Translations under genes and position numbers: made by a program
Notes under the pieces: model-generated
Databases searched by the model: none
Seen by the model: the letters and a program-made list of their open reading frames with translations, nothing else
What the model was told of the DNA's origin: nothing
NCBI RefSeq assembly: GCF_012999535.1
Contig: NZ_JABBWV010000003.1
Span: forward strand, 537,606 to 601,605
Length of the DNA stretch: 64,000 nt
Direction: 5' to 3'
Origin: Microbispora sp. H11081
Lineage (GTDB): Bacteria > Actinomycetota > Actinomycetes > Streptosporangiales > Streptosporangiaceae
Shown here: one piece after another, positions 43,929 through 53,972 of the stretch
Layout of the letters: each line of letters opens with the position of its first letter
Position numbering within the stretch: position 1 is the first letter of the stretch

Positions 43929-45458
43929 ATGCACTACACCGGCCCCTTTGACCAGATCGCCGACGTCGTCGTGCTCGGCCTCGGCGACGCCGGCGCGGTC
44001 GCCGCGGTGACCGCGCACGACGAGGGCGCCGAGGTGCTGGTCGTCGAGAAGCAGGAGGCGGCCGGCCACAAGCCCAACAGCCGCTACGCCGCGGGCTTCT
44101 TCCTCGTCTCTGAGGACGTGGACCGGGCGGCGGACTACCTGTCGGCCCTGTACGCCGTCAACGGCGAGCTGTCCATGATCGATCCCGACCTCATCCGGGT
44201 CTGGGCCGAGGAGACGGCGGCCACCCCCGCCTGGCTCGACCGCCACGGCGGGGAATACGTGAAGCTCGACATCCGCGGCGAGCACCCCGGCCTGCCCGGC
44301 CACGACGCGGTCAGGGTCTACAAGGCCAAGCCCGTGGGCGCGCCCGACGACTACACCGGCTGCCCGATGTACGGCTTCCTGCTGAACCTGGTCGCCGAGC
44401 GCGGGATCGAGGTCCAGTACGGGACGAGGGCCCGATGGCTGCTCACCGACGCCCGGGGCGCGGTCGTCGGGGTGGAGACCGAGCACGCCGGCCAGGTGAG
44501 ACGCATCGGGGCGCGCCGTGGCGTCGTGCTGGCGGCCGGCGGCTACGAGGCCAGTCAGGCGCTCAAGATCCAGTATCTGCCGATCACCCCGGTGCACTTC
44601 TACGGCACCGAGCACAACACCGGGGACGGCATCACCATGGCGGTCGAAGCCGGCGCGGAACTGTGGCACATGAACGTCTGGCCGGGCCACCTCGTGGCGC
44701 GCATCCCCGGCGAGGGATACACCGGGGGAACCGCCGTCGACCTGTGGGGATCGGGCCGGTTCGCCCCGGCGGACGACGAGCGGGCGCCCGGCTCGATCTT
44801 CGTCGACGGGACGGGCCGCCGCTTCGTCCGCGAACCCGGCCGCCACCACGCCGCCCACCGCGAGGTCCTCGCCATGGACGCCGACCGGCTCACCCACCCG
44901 CGCATCCCGACATGGTGGATCTTCGATCAGGCCCGCTTCGAGCGGGCGCCCCTCGTGTCCACGTACGCGGGCCCCGCGGGGCCGGTGGGCGACTACACCT
45001 GGAGCAAGGACAACACGGAGGAACTGCGGCGCGGCTGGATCCACAGCGCCGGCTCGATCCCGGAACTGGCCCGCGCCTGCGGGCTCGACCCGGCCGTGCT
45101 GGAGCAGACGGTCGCCCGGTACAACGAGCAGTGCGCGGCGGGCGTCGACACCGACTTCGGCCGTGACCCCATCACGATGACCCCGCTCGACGGCGACCGC
45201 TACTACGCGATCCCGCTCTGGCCCGGAGGCTCGCACACCGCCGGAGGTCCACGCCGCGACGCGCGTGCCCGAGTCGTCTCCGTACGGGGTGAAACGATCG
45301 GCAATCTGTACTCGGCCGGTGAGCTAGGATCCATTCACGGCCTGCTCTATCCGGCCGGTGGCGGCAGTATCGCCGAATGCCTCGCGTTCGGCCGGATAGC
45401 TGGCCGCAACGCCGCGGCCGGCCGGGCCGCCGAAAGTCGAATCTCATGCACTCCATGA
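43929..45458 (+). CDS. FAD-binding fumarate-reductase/ketosteroid-dehydrogenase-type oxidoreductase
   Basis: 509 aa FAD_binding_2 flavoprotein. N-terminal VVVLGLGDAGAVAAVTAHDEGAEVLVVEK binds the ADP part (GxGxxA form), followed by NSRYAAGFF, a middle VVLAAGGYEA, and a C-terminal SAGELGSIHGLLYPAGGGSIAECLAFGRIAGRNAA for the flavin. Members reduce or form C=C bonds next to carbonyls (KstD, fumarate reductase, urocanate reductase). Last gene of the operon; its end overlaps an inverted repeat. No Tat signal, so cytosolic. Confidence 0.88.
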   Translation: MHYTGPFDQIADVVVLGLGDAGAVAAVTAHDEGAEVLVVEKQEAAGHKPNSRYAAGFFLVSEDVDRAADYLSALYAVNGELSMIDPDLIRVWAEETAATPAWLDRHGGEYVKLDIRGEHPGLPGHDAVRVYKAKPVGAPDDYTGCPMYGFLLNLVAERGIEVQYGTRARWLLTDARGAVVGVETEHAGQVRRIGARRGVVLAAGGYEASQALKIQYLPITPVHFYGTEHNTGDGITMAVEAGAELWHMNVWPGHLVARIPGEGYTGGTAVDLWGSGRFAPADDERAPGSIFVDGTGRRFVREPGRHHAAHREVLAMDADRLTHPRIPTWWIFDQARFERAPLVSTYAGPAGPVGDYTWSKDNTEELRRGWIHSAGSIPELARACGLDPAVLEQTVARYNEQCAAGVDTDFGRDPITMTPLDGDRYYAIPLWPGGSHTAGGPRRDARARVVSVRGETIGNLYSAGELGSIHGLLYPAGGGSIAECLAFGRIAGRNAAAGRAAESRISCTP

Positions 45459-45461
45459 GAT
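45441..45461. promoter_or_regulatory. Perfect 8-bp inverted repeat before the IclR gene
   Basis: ATCTCATG (45441-45448), 5-base spacer CACTC, CATGAGAT (45454-45461). Low GC and no T-run argue for a protein-binding site rather than a terminator. It is 65-85 bases above the IclR start, a suitable place for autoregulation. Confidence 0.5.
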
Positions 45462-45525
45462 CAGCACTGCTCAGCGTAGGCAGCGTGTGCCTTAAGGCCA
45501 CCGACAGCGGTAGGGATGACTTGAC

Positions 45526-46233
45526 GTGAGCGCTGGTGATCGCGCCGCAGACGGCGGGAGTCAGGGCAACGGGTCCCAGACCTTGGACCGAGGCCTGAAG
45601 CTGCTGGAACTGCTCGCTTCGGAAGACCGCGACATGACCGTCGCCGAGCTGGCCACGTCGCTGGGCATGCACCGGCAGGCGGTCTACCGCCTGCTCACGA
45701 CCCTGCGCATGCACCGCCTGGCCGCTGAGGGCAGCTCAGGGCGCTACCGGCTCGGGCTGGGCGTGATCCAGCTCGCCCACCAGGCCAATCCGCAACTGCG
45801 CCGGGCGGTCGTGCCCTATCTCCGCGCGCTCGCCGAGGAACTCGGCGTCACCACGCAGTGCGTCGTGGCGGAGGGTGCCGACGCCGTGGTGCTGGCCGTC
45901 GTGGAGCCGTCCGACGCGATCTTCCACCTGTCCCAGCGCAGCGGCGCCCGGCACGCCCTCGACCAGGGAGCGAGCGGCCTGGCCATCATGCTGGCCCGGC
46001 CGCGTCAGGCCGGTGAGCCGGACGAGGTCGCCAAGGCGCGCGAGGTCGGTTACGCCGTGTCGCGCGGGCACCTGACTCCGGGCGCGGTCGGCATCGCCGT
46101 CCCTCTCTACGACAGCGCGGGCCAGCCGCTGGACGCCAGCCTCGGCATCGTGTCGATGGTCGACCTGGACGTCGAGGCCACCGCCGGACGCCTGCTCGCC
46201 ACGGCCGAGCAGATCTCCGCCAGGGAGCTCTGA
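45526..46233 (+). CDS. IclR-family transcriptional regulator
   Basis: 235 aa. Winged helix-turn-helix at about residues 19-75 (LDRGLKLLELLASEDRDM, AELATSLGMHRQAVYRLL) and an IclR ligand domain with VTTQCVVAEGADAVVLAVVE and ALDQGASGLAIML. GTG start; likely senses a pathway acid. Being directly downstream of the long operon and next to a PaaX regulator, it is a candidate for control of the TTATCGGAC sites (unproven). Confidence 0.88.
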   Translation: MSAGDRAADGGSQGNGSQTLDRGLKLLELLASEDRDMTVAELATSLGMHRQAVYRLLTTLRMHRLAAEGSSGRYRLGLGVIQLAHQANPQLRRAVVPYLRALAEELGVTTQCVVAEGADAVVLAVVEPSDAIFHLSQRSGARHALDQGASGLAIMLARPRQAGEPDEVAKAREVGYAVSRGHLTPGAVGIAVPLYDSAGQPLDASLGIVSMVDLDVEATAGRLLATAEQISAREL

Positions 46234-46339
46234 CCCGAAGATCCGGGGCGGGGTCCGTGTGCCTCCGGGGGTGCGGCGGACGATCCGAGCGGCTCGCGAG
46301 CCGCTCGGCATCGCCGTGGGCGTGCGGCAAGCTGATGTG

Positions 46340-47287
46340 GTGACTGCCCACCTGCCTCAGGACGATGCCGGAACCCCGAGGGCGCAGGCCGGCCCCAACC
46401 CGCAGCACCTGCTGACGACCCTGCTCGGCGAGTATCTCGACTCCGCCGACGCCGGCCTCCCCTCGATGGCGGTGGTCGCGATGCTGGGGGAGTTCGGCAT
46501 CAGCGAGTCCAGCGCGCGGGCCGCGTTGTCCCGGCTGACCAGGCGTGGCCTCATCGCCGTACGGGGATCGGGACGGCCGCCGGTGTACCACCTCACGCCT
46601 CAGGCGATCGCCCGGCACCGGTCCCGGATGGATCAGTTCCTCAGCTTCGGCGCACGCCCGCCGCGGTGGACCGGCGACTGGGTGACCGTCTCCTTCTCGC
46701 TTCCCCAGTCGGGCCAGGCCCCACGGCACGCGGTGCGCAAGGCTCTCGGCTCGCTCGGTTTCGCGCGGCTGTACGACAGCGTCTGGATCCGGCCAGGGTC
46801 GGACTCCGGTCCGGTGACCCGGGCGCTGCACGACATCCTGGACGACGTCGAGGGCGGCCGATGGTCGGTGATGCACACCCGGTTCGCCGAGGAGGCCGGC
46901 CCGCACGGTCCGGCCGCCGCCTACGATCTGGCCGGTCTCGCCTCGACGTACGAGGCTTTCACCGCGCGGTACGCGGACCTGCGGGCGGCGGTCCGCGAGG
47001 GGGAGGTCGACGCGAGCCGGGCGCTGGTGGCCAGGACCTCCGTGATGGACTCCTGGCGGAAGTTCGCGGACATCGACCCGGACCTCCCAGAGCACCTCCT
47101 GCCTGCCCCGTGGCCCCGCCAGGCCGCAAGGGAACTCATGCTGGAGATCCATTCCGCTCTCGGCTCGCTCGCTGAGGCGCGGCTCATCCAGGTCGCGACA
47201 CCGCACTGGCCGGACGCCGCGTCCTGGATCACCCACTTCCGGGTGTCGGAGGACTCGGTCTCCGTCCCCGCGGGCCGGGGCCGCTGA
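46340..47287 (+). CDS. PaaX-family transcriptional regulator
   Basis: About 315 aa. N-terminal winged helix (VVAMLGEFGISESSARAALSRLTRRGLIAVRGSG) and PaaX middle and C-terminal domains (DWVTVSFSLPQSGQAPRHAVRKAL, RTSVMDSWRKFADIDPDLP). PaaX repressors respond to aryl-CoA thioesters such as phenylacetyl-CoA. GTG at 46340 (or 46337) used; the frame is open from 46259 but without a ribosome site. Presence hints that the inducer is a CoA thioester made by one of the two ligases. Confidence 0.87.
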   Translation: MTAHLPQDDAGTPRAQAGPNPQHLLTTLLGEYLDSADAGLPSMAVVAMLGEFGISESSARAALSRLTRRGLIAVRGSGRPPVYHLTPQAIARHRSRMDQFLSFGARPPRWTGDWVTVSFSLPQSGQAPRHAVRKALGSLGFARLYDSVWIRPGSDSGPVTRALHDILDDVEGGRWSVMHTRFAEEAGPHGPAAAYDLAGLASTYEAFTARYADLRAAVREGEVDASRALVARTSVMDSWRKFADIDPDLPEHLLPAPWPRQAARELMLEIHSALGSLAEARLIQVATPHWPDAASWITHFRVSEDSVSVPAGRGR

Positions 47288-47303
47288 AGAAACTTTCAAT
47301 CAC

Positions 47304-47327
47304 GCCGGCGATCACCCGGCCGCCGGC
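47304..47327 (+). terminator. Hairpin after PaaX gene
   Basis: Arms GCCGGCG (47304-47310) and CGCCGGC (47321-47327) with a 10-base loop, 17 bases after the regulator stop. No T-run, as common in actinomycetes. Confidence 0.6.
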
Positions 47328-47573
47328 GCGCGTCTCGTACGGCAGGGGCGCGCAGGCTTCCCGGCCGGCCGCCGCCCGCCGGGCTCCCGCCGGAGTGCCG
47401 GGCGGTCAGGCGGGGTGACCTGCGCGGGAACGGCCTTGGCCGGTCATGCCGCAGCCTCCGGGGCAGGCACCGGCCGAGCCATCGGGAAAGGCCGGGAGCC
47501 CCATTGACGGGCCCCCGCGCGGCAGGGGCGTTCGTGGTCCGCGCTCACCGCTCACCGCGCCGAATGCGATCGC

Positions 47574-47602
47574 TTGACACTTTTTATCACCGCAGTGATA
47601 TT
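47574..47602 (+). promoter_or_regulatory. Sigma70-type promoter with overlapping palindrome
   Basis: TTGACA (47574-47579), 17-base spacer, GATATT (47597-47602). The palindrome ATCAC-CGCA-GTGAT (47586-47599) covers the spacer and the start of the -10, placing a repressor directly on the promoter. Best-looking promoter in the window; drives the secreted hydrolase. Confidence 0.6.
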
Positions 47603-47761
47603 AACTGCACGCTGCTCTCACGGCGGGTCATGCCGCCTTGTGCGGGCGCGATTTCGCAGGTGCCGGGCCGTGCCGGTCCCGGCGGCGATGTGTCGTGTCG
47701 TTGTCCAGGCTCCGTCGGCGTGCGCCGCGCATGCCATATCCCACATAGAGCGCCGTTGTGA

Positions 47762-49096
<1,335 letters not shown>

Positions 49097-49215
49097 CCCG
49101 CACCCGTGGCCCGCGGCGCGGAACACCCCCGCCGCACCGCGGGCCACACCGGCCGCCCCTTCACCGGCAACCGCCGAGCTTGGGGCGGCCACCCGCCGCG
49201 GATCCCTGCCGCCCC

Positions 49216-49670
49216 GTTCGGTGAGGTCGCCCGTGTAGGCGTGTTCGAGGATGTCCAGCAGCGTGGCCGATGGCGCCGGTATCGGCGCGATGGCGATCAG
49301 CCGCGTGGAGCGCGACGCGAGCTCGGCGAGCTGCGGCAGCTGTTCCCGGGTGATCCCGATCTCCTGGAGCGACGCCGGTACCCCGATCACGCGGTTGAGC
49401 GCGACGATCGAGGAGATGGCGTCCCCTGCCCTGCCGTCGTCGGTGGCCGCAGTGGACCCTAGGGCGGCGCCGACCGCGGCGATCCGCTCGACGACCTCGG
49501 GTTCGGACAGGCAGGCCTGGAGCACGTACGGCAGCAGCAGCCCGGTGCCGAGCCCGTGCGGCGTCTTGGTGAACGCGCCGATCGGGTACTGCAGGGCGTG
49601 CGAAAGGTGCGTGCCGGTCGCGCCGAAGCAGACGCCGGCGAGTGGACTCCCAGCCCGGCCACCTACGTCC
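49216..49670 (-). pseudogene. Remnant of iron-containing alcohol dehydrogenase (C-terminal part only)
   Basis: The minus strand encodes, without a start codon, the C-terminal domain of an Fe-ADH/maleylacetate-reductase-type protein: SPLAGVCFGATGTHLSHALQ, then PIGAFTKTPHGLGTGLLLPY, later LNRVIGVPASLQEIGI and LLDILEHAYTGDL. The two metal His (SHAL, TPHG) are still there, but the whole N-terminal NAD-binding half is missing; homology begins abruptly about 49655, right after the cyclase stop, and the reading frame runs past the normal C-terminus with no stop. Both ends are therefore lost. A deletion joined it to the cyclase gene on one side and the secreted hydrolase on the other. Confidence 0.75.
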
Positions 49671-49676
49671 GGCTGA

Positions 49677-50654
49677 TTACTTGATCGCGAGCGCGTTCGG
49701 CGGCGAGCCCACCCCGCCGAGGAGGTTCAGCGGCTTGCATGTGAGGAAGAACTCGTAGACTCCGTCGGCGGCGCAGTCGGCGGCGAGGTCGTCGAGTTTC
49801 CACAGCTCGCCCATCGCCATGCCGAGCAGCGCGATGAGCGGGCGGTGCAGCATTCCGCTGTGGTCCACGCCCCGCTCCGGAGGCCGGTCGTGCTCGGACC
49901 GGAAGTCGGACTCGAGCACGGGGTCGGCCTCGACGGCCGGGTTGTCGCCCGCGACGAGCGCGATCTGGCGGTCCCAGAGCCAGCGCAGGATCGACTCCCG
50001 CTGGGCCAGCCCCGGCGACTTGTTGCGCCGGTTGAACTCGACGCGTTCCTCGGTCGACTTGGCGACGTAGTTCTCGGCCCACCCGGTGCGCAGCAGTAGC
50101 AGGTCGCCGCCCTGCCAGGTGACGCCCTGCGCCGCGGCGATCGCGTCGAGGGCCACGTCGTCGAGCGCGATCGTCTGCTCGCAGTCGTACGGCCGGCCCT
50201 CCCGCTCGAAGAAGCGGGGTACGTCGAGCAGGACGCCTCGCCCCGCGATCCCCGACTGCGCCCAGTTGTGGATGCCGAGCGCCGTCGAGCCCTCGTTGTT
50301 CTCCTCAGCAGGAAGCCCGCCGTAGAAGCCGTGCCTGGGATGCCCGATGTGCCGCAGCGCGTCGAGCTGCGAGGTGGACTGCAGGTAGAAGGAGTCGAGC
50401 CAGTCGTCGCGGTGGAACTCGTTGTTGGCGAAGATGTGGTGCTCGGTCCGCCGCCTGGTCCCGGTCGGGTACGGCTCGAAGGCGTTGACCGGGTAGTCGA
50501 GGTTGAACCGGCGCCCGGTGCGGACCAGGCGGGCCGCCGCGGCCACGCGCTCGGGGGTCAGGAGGTTGACGGTGCCGAGCTGGTCGTCGCGTCCGAAGAC
50601 GTCCCAGCTCGACCCGGCGACCTCGGCCTCGGCGAGCTCGTCATAGTTCGGCAA
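49677..50654 (-). CDS. Cyclase-family metal hydrolase (kynurenine formamidase-like)
   Basis: 325 aa, PF04199 type. FGRDDQLGTVNLLTPERV at the N-terminus and the metal block STSQLDALRHIGHPRHGFYGG, a variant of the HxGTHxDxxxH motif in which the first His-containing part reads LQSTSQ. Also GRGVLLDVPRF and LLLRTGWAENY. Such proteins hydrolyse cyclic amides, formamides or lactones. ATG overlaps the end of the IclR gene. Isatin hydrolase and similar enzymes are relatives; the substrate is not readable. Confidence 0.85.
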   Translation of the reverse strand: MPNYDELAEAEVAGSSWDVFGRDDQLGTVNLLTPERVAAAARLVRTGRRFNLDYPVNAFEPYPTGTRRRTEHHIFANNEFHRDDWLDSFYLQSTSQLDALRHIGHPRHGFYGGLPAEENNEGSTALGIHNWAQSGIAGRGVLLDVPRFFEREGRPYDCEQTIALDDVALDAIAAAQGVTWQGGDLLLLRTGWAENYVAKSTEERVEFNRRNKSPGLAQRESILRWLWDRQIALVAGDNPAVEADPVLESDFRSEHDRPPERGVDHSGMLHRPLIALLGMAMGELWKLDDLAADCAADGVYEFFLTCKPLNLLGGVGSPPNALAIK

Positions 50655-51423
50655 TACGTTTCCTCTCTTGGCCGCCGCCCAGTTCGTCGCTGAGCATGGC
50701 GGCGGTGCTAAGGAGCTTGGTGAGGGCCGGCGATCCGGGGGAGAGATCGGCCATCTGGTCGGCTCCGAGCACCGCCACGGTGGCGCAGATGCCGTACTCG
50801 TCGTACACGGGCGCCGCCGCGGCGAACAGGCCGTCGGGGTGGCTCGTGATGCTGTAGCCGTTGCGCCGGGCCATATAGACCCCCGCCTCCAGCTCCGACC
50901 GCCTGGCGGCCGACATGCCCTCGGTGGCGCGTTCGAACGCCTGCTGGTCCTTACAGGCGAGGAAGACGCGCAGTTGCGAGGAGTTGTGGTCGAGTTGAGT
51001 GCCGGAGTGGACCGTCACGACGAGGGTGCGGCTGAGGTCCTCGTTGACGAGCGCCACGACCGGCCCCCGCGCGCCCCAGACGCCGAGCACCGACGTCATG
51101 CGCACGGTGGCGGTGAGCTCCGCCAGGTACGGCGGCGCGATCTCCACGACGCGCCGCCGCCCCAGGGCGTAGATCCCCAGCTGCACCATCAGGCTGCCCA
51201 GGACGAAGGTGCCCCTGCGGTGCCCACGCTCCAGAATGCCCGCCGTCACGAGCGAGGCGCAGTACCGGTACGCCGTCGTCCGGTTCAGCCCCAGCCGCTC
51301 GGCGACCTCCGCCGCCGTGAGCTCGGTCGTATGCGGGCCGAAGAGCGCGCAGATCTGCCCGACCCGCTGGACCGCCTGGATGTCGGAGCCAGAGGCCTCG
51401 CCGCTCACGTCAATGTTCGTCAT
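50641..51423 (-). CDS. IclR-family transcriptional regulator
   Basis: 260 aa. Winged helix-turn-helix at about 18-75 (AVQRVGQICALFGPHTTELT, VAERLGLNRTTAYRYCASL), ligand domain with VRMTSVLGVWGARGPVVALV and NGYSITSHPDGLFAAAAPVYD. Co-transcribed with the cyclase. Its own upstream region has GTTC-N7-GAAC (51436-51450), and related GTTCAYA words occur above the other units of the 50-60 kb cluster, so it is the likely local regulator. Confidence 0.88.
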   Translation of the reverse strand: MTNIDVSGEASGSDIQAVQRVGQICALFGPHTTELTAAEVAERLGLNRTTAYRYCASLVTAGILERGHRRGTFVLGSLMVQLGIYALGRRRVVEIAPPYLAELTATVRMTSVLGVWGARGPVVALVNEDLSRTLVVTVHSGTQLDHNSSQLRVFLACKDQQAFERATEGMSAARRSELEAGVYMARRNGYSITSHPDGLFAAAAPVYDEYGICATVAVLGADQMADLSPGSPALTKLLSTAAMLSDELGGGQERKRIAEL

Positions 51424-51435
51424 GGCTGAACTCTA

Positions 51436-51450
51436 GTTCACATGGAGAAC
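51436..51450. promoter_or_regulatory. GTTC-N7-GAAC inverted repeat above the IclR gene
   Basis: GTTCACATGGAGAAC, 13 bases upstream of the regulator's ATG. Contains the word GTTCACA, a member of the GTTCAYA group seen at 55744, 56609 and 60315. Probable autoregulatory site. Confidence 0.5.
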
Positions 51451-51487
51451 TCGAAATTGGGCGCAAGGCGAGCGTGTGAGACAACTC

Positions 51488-52561
51488 TTAGCTCACCAGC
51501 CAGTTGTTGAGCTTGGTCGTGACCTCGTCCCAGTGCTGGGAGTACCACTCGATGTCCTGGACCACGGTCTTGCCGGTGTTCCCCGGCCCGTAGACCTCCA
51601 CGGCCTTGCCGTTGTCGGTCAGGTTCGGCTTGGCATTGAGGTTGACCGGCACGGTCCCCAGCATCTCGGTGATCTTCGCGACCGGCCCGGGCTGCACCAG
51701 CGACCGCAGGAAGTCCTGCGCGGTCTCCTTGTTCTTCGAGCCGAGCGGCACGGCGAGCGCGTTGACCGACACCACGGTCGTGTCCCACACGATCTTGATG
51801 TTCTTCTTCTCGTTCAGCAGCGCGATCAGCCGCGAGTCGGACAGCAGGAACATGTCGACCTGGCCGGAGGCGGCCGCCTGCTGCAGCGCGCCCACGTTCG
51901 GCGCGAAGAGGGTGTCCTTGCGGATGGTGGCCCACTTGTTCAGGGCGCGGTCGACGTCGAGCGGGTAGAGCTTGTCGGGCGCGACGCCCTCGGCGAGGAG
52001 CGGGTACTCCAGGATGCCGTTCTGCAGGTTGGTGATGACGCCGCGCTTGCCGGGGAACTTCGCCGTGTCGAAGAAGTCTGCGAGCGTCTTCGGCGCCGTC
52101 GCCGGGTCCGGGAACTTGTCGGCGTTGTAGGCGAACGGGCTGGCGTTCCCGAAGTTGCCGACGTAGCACTCGCCGATCGCGTTGGGGACGAAGTCCTTGG
52201 TGTTCAGGTCGCCGAGGTTCAGCTTCTCGAACAGCTTCCCGCAGTGCTGCGTCGCCGCGGCGGGCGCCACCGAGACGACGTCCCACTGGACGACGCCGGA
52301 GGTGACCTGCGCCTTCACCTGGGCGACGTCGGCCGGCGAGGAGTTGACGAAGGTGACGTTGGGGTGCGCCGCGGTGTAGGGCTCCTGGAACGCCTTGATC
52401 TGCGCGTCCTGGCCCGATCCGCCGTAGGAGACGTAGGTGAGCCGCACCTGCCCGCCGGCCGCGTCCGAGCCCGCGTCGCCACCGCCGCCGCAGGCGGCGA
52501 GCAGCAGCATGGCCGCGGTGAGACCGGCGCCCGCGAGGACGGTTCTTGAGCGAGATTTCAT
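51488..52561 (-). CDS. Substrate-binding lipoprotein of spermidine/putrescine-type ABC transporter
   Basis: 357 aa family 1/PotD-like solute-binding protein. Lipobox LLLAAC with Cys about residue 24 (signal begins MKSRSRTVLAGAGLTAAM). LTYVSYGGSGQDAQIKAFQEPYTAAHPNV is the domain start; RTLVQPGP-like and VYGPGNTGKTV follow. Works with the ATPase and permeases at 52829-55690. Own promoter region (52562-52828) with TCGCA-A-TGCGA palindrome at 52600-52610. Cargo may be an organic acid or amine. Confidence 0.9.
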   Translation of the reverse strand: MKSRSRTVLAGAGLTAAMLLLAACGGGGDAGSDAAGGQVRLTYVSYGGSGQDAQIKAFQEPYTAAHPNVTFVNSSPADVAQVKAQVTSGVVQWDVVSVAPAAATQHCGKLFEKLNLGDLNTKDFVPNAIGECYVGNFGNASPFAYNADKFPDPATAPKTLADFFDTAKFPGKRGVITNLQNGILEYPLLAEGVAPDKLYPLDVDRALNKWATIRKDTLFAPNVGALQQAAASGQVDMFLLSDSRLIALLNEKKNIKIVWDTTVVSVNALAVPLGSKNKETAQDFLRSLVQPGPVAKITEMLGTVPVNLNAKPNLTDNGKAVEVYGPGNTGKTVVQDIEWYSQHWDEVTTKLNNWLVS

Positions 52562-52828
52562 GATCTTACCTCTCAGAAGGAGTCAGCCGCCAAAGTTGTT
52601 CGCAATGCGAGCAATAGACCCCGAGATGCGCACACGGTACCCGAGTCGCGTCCGATAGGTACAGAGTCCACATCTAGATCATTTATGTTTGTGCGATAGA
52701 TGCGATGTGAGTTCACGATGCGGCCTTACCGGACGTCAGAGGGCATGCGAAAGAAACGCGCCGCGAAACCGACGGCGGCCGCGTTTCCCGGCGCTTCAGG
52801 CGAGTGGAATGACGGAAAACCCCGGCGG
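52562..52828. promoter_or_regulatory. Region between ATPase gene and binding-protein gene
   Basis: Holds the palindrome TCGCA-A-TGCGA (52600-52610, within GTTCGCAATGCGAGC) above the binding-protein gene and a 12-bp hairpin with one mismatch, GCGCCGCGAAAC (52758-52769) / GTTTCCCGGCGC (52783-52794), that can end the ATPase transcript. No gene seen. Confidence 0.5.
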
Positions 52829-53965
52829 TCAGGCCGCGACGATCCGCTGCGCCCCCGGCCGCCACCAGGCCACGATCTCGTCGCCGATGGCGTAGTCGCC
52901 GCGCAGCGGGCTGACCCGGGTACGGCCCGGCAGCCCCCGCCGGCCCATCGCGAGCAGCAGCGTCCGGTACGAGCCCATGTACTCCACGTCCCGGACGACC
53001 GCCCGCACGGCGTTGGCCCCGGGCGGCACCTCGTCCCGGCGGGCCGCGACCTCGACGTCCTCGGGCCGCACCACGATCGCGCTGCCCGCGCGCACGCCGG
53101 GATGCGCGGCGACGGTGGCGGGATCGACGCCCCAGCTCTCGCCGTCCCAGACGATGCTCCTGCCGAGAGCCGCCTGCCCGAGCTCGAAGACGTTCGAGTC
53201 GCCCAGGAACCGCGCCGTGAAAAGGGTCTCCGGCTCGGCGTACAGCTGCTGGGGCGTGCCGATCTGCTCGATGCGCCCGTTGTTGAACAGCGCGATGCGG
53301 TCGGAGAGGTTCATCGCCTCCTCCTGGTCGTGCGTCACGAAGACGAACGTGGACCCGACCTCGCGGTGGATGCGCCGGATCTCCGCCTGCAGCGCCGAGC
53401 GCAGGTTGCGGTCGAGCGCGCCGAGCGGCTCGTCCAGCAGCAGCGCACTGGGCTCGAACACGATCGCCCGCGCCAGCGCGACCCGCTGCTGCTGCCCGCC
53501 CGACAGCTGCGAGGGGTGGTTGTCGTCGCGCCCGGTGAGCTGCACGAGCTCCAGCACCTCGGCGACCTTCCGGGCGATCTCCCGCTTGGGGACCTTGCGC
53601 TCCCGCAGCGGATACGCGACGTTCTGCGCCACTGTCAGGTGCGGGAACAACGCGTAGTTCTGGAACAGCATGCCCAGGTTGCGCCGGTGCGGTGGCACAT
53701 CGCTCACGTCGGTCCCGTTGAGCGCGATCGTGCCGGCGGTGAGCGTCTCGAACCCGGCGATGAGGTTCAGGGTGGTCGTCTTCCCCGAGCCGCTCGGCCC
53801 GAGGAACGTCATGAACTCGCCGGGCCGGATCGTCAGCGAGATGTCGTCCACCGCCGGGGCCGCGAGCCCGAAGTCCTTGGTGACGCGGTCCAGGCGGATC
53901 TCGGTGCCGCTCGGAGTCCCGGGCGACGATCCGGTGGCCTTCACCGTCGTCGAGGGTGTCGTCAT
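52829..53965 (-). CDS. ABC transporter ATP-binding protein (PotA-like)
   Basis: 378 aa. Walker A GPSGSGKTTT, Q-loop FQNYALFPHLT, signature LSGGQQQR, Walker B ALLLDEPLGALD, and a C-terminal TOBE domain (ARRDEVPPGANAVRAVVRDVEY). Energises the importer with permeases at 53973-55690. Lies eight bases from the permease stop. Confidence 0.94.
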   Translation of the reverse strand: MTTPSTTVKATGSSPGTPSGTEIRLDRVTKDFGLAAPAVDDISLTIRPGEFMTFLGPSGSGKTTTLNLIAGFETLTAGTIALNGTDVSDVPPHRRNLGMLFQNYALFPHLTVAQNVAYPLRERKVPKREIARKVAEVLELVQLTGRDDNHPSQLSGGQQQRVALARAIVFEPSALLLDEPLGALDRNLRSALQAEIRRIHREVGSTFVFVTHDQEEAMNLSDRIALFNNGRIEQIGTPQQLYAEPETLFTARFLGDSNVFELGQAALGRSIVWDGESWGVDPATVAAHPGVRAGSAIVVRPEDVEVAARRDEVPPGANAVRAVVRDVEYMGSYRTLLLAMGRRGLPGRTRVSPLRGDYAIGDEIVAWWRPGAQRIVAA

Positions 53966-53972
53966 GGTTCTC

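Noticed and set aside
42822..45236. 804-codon minus-strand open frame antisense to the amidohydrolase and FAD oxidoreductase
   Set aside because: Shadow frame of GC-rich codons; plus-strand genes have clear motifs and coupling.
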